Below, in pieces: positions 21,199 through 25,315 of a stretch of 25,315 bases of DNA (positions are counted from its first letter, which is position 1; the number at the start of each line of letters is the position of its first letter). This DNA is from Bacillota bacterium (GTDB lineage: Bacteria > Bacillota > Clostridia > Lachnospirales > Lachnospiraceae), in the NCBI GenBank assembly GCA_023399455.1, contig JAEWPN010000072.1, positions 1-25,315 on the forward strand. Direction: 5' to 3'. The notes beneath the pieces are model-generated. The model was not told where the DNA came from. It did no database searches and worked only from the letters and a program-made list of their open reading frames with translations. Made by a program: the position numbers and the translations under genes.

Positions 21199-23493
21199 CA
21201 TCACTCTGTTATAGTTGATCAGGCAGCCCCTCAGAATAATCTGACGTTCTTCATCGGTAAGCTCCCCTAACGACAACTCGAACTTCACCATATCGCTTTC
21301 GCCTACTACAAAGGCCGCGATGCTGTCCGCTTTTTCTTCTACTGCTTTCTTAATATCAGGTATGAAAATATAATCCAGGTTCTTGAACGGAAGCTTCTTA
21401 TCGTCCTCCTTAGTGATAAAAGGAAGCATACCCCAATTGATCAGATTGGAGCGATATCTTTTCGTGGCATATTCATTAGCTATATTCGCCCAGCCTCCCA
21501 GCACCTTCTGGCAGGAAGCCGCCTGCTCTCTGGCAGAGCCATCGCCCGGTTTTACCGCGAAAATAGTGGAGCCGAAGCCGATATTGCCTTCCCCTGCATT
21601 GGGGTAGGCCTTATGAATTACTGCCATTACCGGCTTTAATTCCGGTTTTGCTTCCAGCGGACACTTGCCTTCCATAACTGCCGTCTGTGCCGTCTGAATA
21701 TCCTTGGCACGTCCCACGTAAGCAGGATCCTTTCTGGACAATGTGAATTCCGCAAGGCCCAGCGGATTGGAGCGGTAAGAAGACGTCTCCCCGGAAGGGA
21801 TCAGCTCATCTGTAGTGGTGATCGGATCGTGTATCTCAGAAACTACGCGAAGCACCAAATTCTCAGGAAGCGCTCCCATCTTCGGCCAGTCCTTAATGTT
21901 AGGGCCGAATTGAATCTCTACATCGGGATCCGCCACTCCCTTCGAATCGAATACGCGGTTCGAATAAATGTTGGAATCGAAATGGTATTTATACTTGCCG
22001 ATAGTTCCATCGAAATCCGTGGCTGCCGTAAGGATTCCTTTGTTCGCGCTTGTTGCCGCGATAGAGCGGGCATCCATCAGCGCTACGGAAGAAATCTGTC
22101 CGTTCTGCAGCTTGGAGCCTTCTCTGTTAGGGAAGTTTCTGGTGGAATGGCGAATGCTGAATGCGTTGTTCGCCGGCGTATCGCCTGCTCCGAAGCAGGG
22201 GCCGCAGAAAGCAGTCTTAAGTATCGCGCCCGTCTCCATAAGAGACGCCGCGCGGCCATTCCTGATAAGCTCCATATAAATCGGCGTGGAAGCGGGGTAT
22301 ACGCTTAAGGTAAATCCGTCGGCGCCGATATATGCCCCCTTCAGAATGTCCGCCGCCGCACAGATGTTTTCAAATCCGCCCCCGGCACAGCCTGCGATGA
22401 TACCCTGATCCACATAAAATTTGCCGTTTTTTACTTTATTTTTCAGTGTATAATTAACCGCTCCGTCCAGACTGACTACCGCCTTTTTCTCCACATCGTC
22501 GAGAATATCGTCTAAATTGGCATTCAACTCTTCAATCGTATAGGTGTTGCTGGGGTGGAAGGGCATCGCGATCATCGGTCTGACCGCGCTTAAGTCTATC
22601 ACGATCATGCCGTCATAGTATGCCGCCTCACCCGGCGCGAGCTCTTTATACTCCTCTTTCCTGCCGTGTATCTCATAGAACTCCTCGATTTCCTTATCCG
22701 TTTTCCAGATGGAAGAAAGGCAGGTGGTCTCCGTAGTCATTACATCGATACCGATCCTGAAATCTGCGCTTAAGGAAGCAACGCCCGGTCCGACGAATTC
22801 CATTACTTTATTTTTCACATAACCGTTAGCAAATACCTTACCGATAATAGCAAGAGCCACGTCCTGAGGTCCTACGCCCTTTACCGGCTCACCGGTCAGA
22901 TAAACGCCCACTACCTCCGGCATATTTATGTCATAGGTCTGATTCAGCAGCTGCTTCACCAGCTCCGGTCCGCCTTCTCCCATCGCCATGGTTCCCAGCG
23001 CGCCGTAACGGGTGTGAGAATCCGATCCAAGAATCATGCGTCCGCCGCCTGCAAGCATCTCTCTCGCATACTGGTGGATGACTGCCTGATGAGGAGGGAC
23101 ATACACTCCGCCGTATTTCTTCGCACAGGAAAGGCCGAACATGTGGTCATCCTCATTAATGGTACCGCCTACCGCACAAAGGGAATTGTGGCAGTTCGTC
23201 AGCACATAAGGAACCGGGAATCTCTCCAGTCCGGACGCGCGCGCCGTCTGTATAATACCTACAAATGTAATATCGTGAGAGGTCAATTTATCGAATTTTA
23301 TTTTCAGCTTGTCCATGTTACCGGAGGTATTATGCTCTTTTAAAATACCATAGGCAATCGTTTCCTTCGCCGCATCTTCTTTATTTATGTCTTTACCTGT
23401 CTTGCTCTTGATTGCTGCCTGCGCATTTCCATCATCGGGAATCAGTTCCGTTCCATTCAGCAGATATGCGCCGGTTTCATATAATTGTACCAT
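21196..23493 (-). CDS. Aconitase-family hydratase (YbhJ-like)
   Basis: This 765-aa protein has the full aconitase architecture. An N-terminal three-domain core includes [12 protein letters not shown] (156-167). The three [4Fe-4S] ligands are Cys369, Cys430 and Cys433 (CGPC), a normal spacing. A swivel domain lies at about 560-730 ([13 protein letters not shown] at 679-691). The substrate loop differs: the first Cys sits in AGCAGGGF, where aconitases have GSCTNS. The substrate may therefore not be citrate/isocitrate, as for E. coli YbhJ, whose reaction is unknown. The start at 23493 has ATAGGAG upstream; an upstream in-frame ATG lacks one. No other TCA-cycle or leucine-pathway genes are adjacent. 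Confidence 0.85.
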   Translation of the reverse strand: MVQLYETGAYLLNGTELIPDDGNAQAAIKSKTGKDINKEDAAKETIAYGILKEHNTSGNMDKLKIKFDKLTSHDITFVGIIQTARASGLERFPVPYVLTNCHNSLCAVGGTINEDDHMFGLSCAKKYGGVYVPPHQAVIHQYAREMLAGGGRMILGSDSHTRYGALGTMAMGEGGPELVKQLLNQTYDINMPEVVGVYLTGEPVKGVGPQDVALAIIGKVFANGYVKNKVMEFVGPGVASLSADFRIGIDVMTTETTCLSSIWKTDKEIEEFYEIHGRKEEYKELAPGEAAYYDGMIVIDLSAVRPMIAMPFHPSNTYTIEELNANLDDILDDVEKKAVVSLDGAVNYTLKNKVKNGKFYVDQGIIAGCAGGGFENICAAADILKGAYIGADGFTLSVYPASTPIYMELIRNGRAASLMETGAILKTAFCGPCFGAGDTPANNAFSIRHSTRNFPNREGSKLQNGQISSVALMDARSIAATSANKGILTAATDFDGTIGKYKYHFDSNIYSNRVFDSKGVADPDVEIQFGPNIKDWPKMGALPENLVLRVVSEIHDPITTTDELIPSGETSSYRSNPLGLAEFTLSRKDPAYVGRAKDIQTAQTAVMEGKCPLEAKPELKPVMAVIHKAYPNAGEGNIGFGSTIFAVKPGDGSAREQAASCQKVLGGWANIANEYATKRYRSNLINWGMLPFITKEDDKKLPFKNLDYIFIPDIKKAVEEKADSIAAFVVGESDMVKFELSLGELTDEERQIILRGCLINYNRVM

Positions 23494-23529
23494 GCGTATT
23501 CTCCTATCTTTTCTTTCATTATCTATACA

Positions 23530-23558
23530 ATTATAAGGTAAAACCAAAATACATGCAA
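23530..23558 (-). promoter_or_regulatory. Sigma-A promoter of the hydratase gene
   Basis: TTGCAT (23553-23558) and a perfect TATAAT (23530-23535) on the minus strand are 17 bp apart. The transcript would begin near 23523, about 30 nt before the ATG at 23493. Confidence 0.7.
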
Positions 23559-23594
23559 TCAAACTTTTAAAGTATATTGCTGTGTGAACAATAA

Positions 23595-25061
23595 CTAAAG
23601 CACCTTCTCCAACTCCTCCACAATAATCTGAAGCGCCTTTATGCGCGCGTATTTCTTATCCCTGGATTCCAGAATATGCCACGGAGCATAAGTAGTGCTG
23701 GTTTTCTTGATCATCTCGTTGACCGCAAGCTCGTAGGCATCCCATTTTTCTCTGTTCCTCCAGTCCTCCTCCGTAATTTTCCATTGCTTTTCAGGCGTAT
23801 TCTGCCTTAGCTCAAAGCGTTCCAATTGAGTATCCTTGTCGATCTGCACCCAGAATTTAATAATAACGGCACCCCAATCGGCCAGCTCCTTCTCGAACTC
23901 ATTGATTTCATTATACGCTCTCTTCCAGTCATTTTCGCTGCAGAACCCTTCCAGACGTTCTACCATGACACGCCCGTACCAGCTTCTGTCGTAAATAGCG
24001 ATGTGGCCCGTCTTGGGCAATCTCGTCCAGAAGCGCCACAGGTAGTGCCTGGCCTTCTCGTGAGGCTCCGGGCTGGCGATGGGATGTACCTCAAAGCCTC
24101 TGGGATCGAGAGCTTCCGTTATCCGCTTGATGTTGCCCCCTTTTCCCGCCGCGTCCCAGCCTTCATAAACGATGATCACCGGCACCTGTTTCCTATACAA
24201 ACGGTTATGCAGTTCTCTGAGGTGCTCCTGAAATCCTTTCAGTTCTTCCTTGTATTCTCCTTCCTCGATTCCCTTGTCTAAAGGAATCTCAGAAAGCTTC
24301 GGCATATTCACAAGAGGAAACACGTTCTGCAGGAGAGGGACAGCCAGCGCTCTGTTCTGCAAAGCGATATCAATTCCTTCCGTAAGCGTCTCCAGCATTT
24401 GAAGCTCCGCCCATTTCTTAGACTTTGCGTCGATGATATACCACGGTGCGGAGGGCGCATTCGTCTCCTCCAGATAGCGGTCAAATACATTTACACATTT
24501 TACGTAATTCTTATTCTGCCATTTGTCGTTGTCGCTCACGCGCCAGCTCGTATCTATGGAGGATAGGAGATTATCAATTCGTTTTTTCTGCTCTTTGTCG
24601 CTGATATGCAGAAAAAACTTTACAACCAGATAGCCGTTGTCCGTAAGCTGCCTTTCGAAACGCCGGATGCTCCCGATACGCATTTCATAATTTTTTTCCT
24701 CTATTTTTTCATGAAGACAAAGCTTAGTCACTTCATCCATCCATCCGGATTCCAGAAACATGAATTTGCCGGCCTCCGGAATCTTGGAAAAATAACGGTA
24801 TAAAAAAGGCTTTCTCAACTCTTCTTCGCTTGGCGTATTCATGGATACCACCTTGAAAAAACGCGGATCTATGTTGCGGATGATCTGTCCGATGGTACTC
24901 CCCTTTCCGGCTGTTCCCCAGCCCTCCGCCAGGACGAAGACCGGAAGCTTATGCTCCTTTATGAGCATCTGCTGTGCAAACAGCTTCTCCCTCGCCGCAT
25001 CCAGCCTCATCTTTAATTCTTCCTGCGAAGGCTTCTCCAGTATATTTCTATTCTTTAACAT
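23595..25061 (-). CDS. Two-domain polyphosphate kinase 2 (polyphosphate:AMP phosphotransferase type)
   Basis: This 488-aa cytoplasmic protein is a tandem of two PPK2 domains, the architecture of class II polyphosphate:AMP phosphotransferases that make ADP from AMP and polyphosphate. The N-terminal domain has the P-loop [10 protein letters not shown] (47-56), but its lid motif is degenerate: LESGWMDE (103-110) replaces the usual DRSWYGR. The C-terminal domain keeps both the P-loop [10 protein letters not shown] (301-310) and DRSWYGR (358-364), so it is the likely active half, as known for this class. The start at 25061 has GGGAG upstream; an earlier in-frame ATG would add 19 Lys-rich residues. 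No ppk1 or ppx gene is nearby. Confidence 0.92.
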   Translation of the reverse strand: MLKNRNILEKPSQEELKMRLDAAREKLFAQQMLIKEHKLPVFVLAEGWGTAGKGSTIGQIIRNIDPRFFKVVSMNTPSEEELRKPFLYRYFSKIPEAGKFMFLESGWMDEVTKLCLHEKIEEKNYEMRIGSIRRFERQLTDNGYLVVKFFLHISDKEQKKRIDNLLSSIDTSWRVSDNDKWQNKNYVKCVNVFDRYLEETNAPSAPWYIIDAKSKKWAELQMLETLTEGIDIALQNRALAVPLLQNVFPLVNMPKLSEIPLDKGIEEGEYKEELKGFQEHLRELHNRLYRKQVPVIIVYEGWDAAGKGGNIKRITEALDPRGFEVHPIASPEPHEKARHYLWRFWTRLPKTGHIAIYDRSWYGRVMVERLEGFCSENDWKRAYNEINEFEKELADWGAVIIKFWVQIDKDTQLERFELRQNTPEKQWKITEEDWRNREKWDAYELAVNEMIKKTSTTYAPWHILESRDKKYARIKALQIIVEELEKVL

Positions 25062-25146
25062 GACGCCACTCCCTTTCTTTTTCTTATCTATCTTATTAAT
25101 ATATTTAATATATACCATTGTTTGGAGCTATTACCCAAATTATACT

Positions 25147-25217
25147 CTCCGCACGCGTAGCTGCGCATCCTGCACGGTGTGCTTTTTGTGCAGCAGGAGC
25201 ACTTTCCAGTTACGATT
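25147..25217. repeat. Intergenic repeat, copy 2
   Basis: This is the second copy of the repeat at 8452-8503, with 23 of 24 identical bases at 25147-25170 and a related right block (CAGGAGCACTTTCC, 25194-25207, followed by similar bases to about 25213). Between the blocks is a different hairpin, TCCTGC (25168-25173) with GCAGGA (25193-25198), or alternatively TGCAC with GTGCA (25171-25175 with 25188-25192). It lies between the partial upstream gene and the PPK2 gene. Confidence 0.65.
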
Positions 25218-25235
25218 AGGGTGTCAAAAGGTCCT

Positions 25236-25315
25236 TTATAAATACATTCTGGTCAATATGACCAAAACAAAAAGAACGACTGCGCCTATGTAAATATTTA
25301 GAAGTTCTTTCTCTG
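25236..25315 (-). CDS. C-terminal fragment of a probable membrane protein (cut by window edge)
   Basis: One minus-strand frame from the window edge to TAA at 25236-25238 encodes 25 residues: a short charged start (EKELL), a hydrophobic segment (IGAVVLFVLVILTRM) and a terminal YL. This looks like the last membrane helix of a protein whose main part lies outside the window. The other two frames are either stopped early or lack such a pattern. The family cannot be named. Confidence 0.4.
   Translation of the reverse strand, partial: EKELLNIYIGAVVLFVLVILTRMYL

Noticed and set aside
23014..23343. 109-codon plus-strand frame opposite the hydratase gene
   Set aside because: It is antisense to a conserved metal-binding region of a clear aconitase-family gene and has no independent support.

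Overview
The window reads as a chromosomal segment of a spore-forming, probably motile member of the Clostridia, most like a Lachnospiraceae. The evidence is the endosporulation genes (a SipL-type DUF3794/LysM protein, SpoIID-like and SpoIIQ-like proteins), a chemoreceptor, a flagellar sigma-28-type promoter, strong AGGAGG ribosome sites and moderate base composition. Almost every gene lies on the minus strand; only two (3902-4492 and plsC at 12413-13147) lie on the plus strand. No rRNA, tRNA or CRISPR array was seen. The window starts inside an IS3-family insertion sequence (left end near 127) and ends inside the 3' end of a probable membrane-protein gene.

Layout from low to high coordinate. 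(1) 1-3780: IS3 end, DUF1934 protein, murI, a small membrane-anchored protein, an FCD-type GntR regulator and ispE. Read from ispE downwards these look like one operon whose promoter carries two GntR-like operator sites. (2) 3781-8575: an unknown 196-aa plus-strand protein, a bidirectional terminator, sipL with a sigma-E-like promoter, and a chemoreceptor. (3) 8576-12237: a pyrimidine operon pyrC-pyrK-pyrD with a hairpin repeat inside it, preceded by a PrcB-like lipoprotein gene. (4) 12238-16034: plsC converging on murF with a 28-nt overlap, then ddl. A 234-bp imperfect inverted repeat fills the murF-ddl gap. (5) 16105-19875: GH9-like lipoprotein, SpoIIQ-like and SpoIID-like genes. (6) 19931-25061: an EF-hand-like protein behind a sigma-28 promoter, an aconitase-family hydratase, and a two-domain PPK2.

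The genes divide into precursor supply for the cell envelope (murI, murF, ddl, ispE, plsC), sporulation (sipL, spoIID, spoIIQ), pyrimidine synthesis, and motility or chemotaxis. The most unusual region is 16105-19875: three consecutive genes for proteins related to wall- or glycan-cleaving enzymes all lack the residues their families use for catalysis, yet all reading frames are intact. This suggests a scaffold or binding machine rather than three active enzymes. Other leads are the 234-bp structured element, a two-copy intergenic repeat, and a sigma-28 promoter whose -35 box includes the stop codon of the preceding gene. No complete new defence system or similar island was found.
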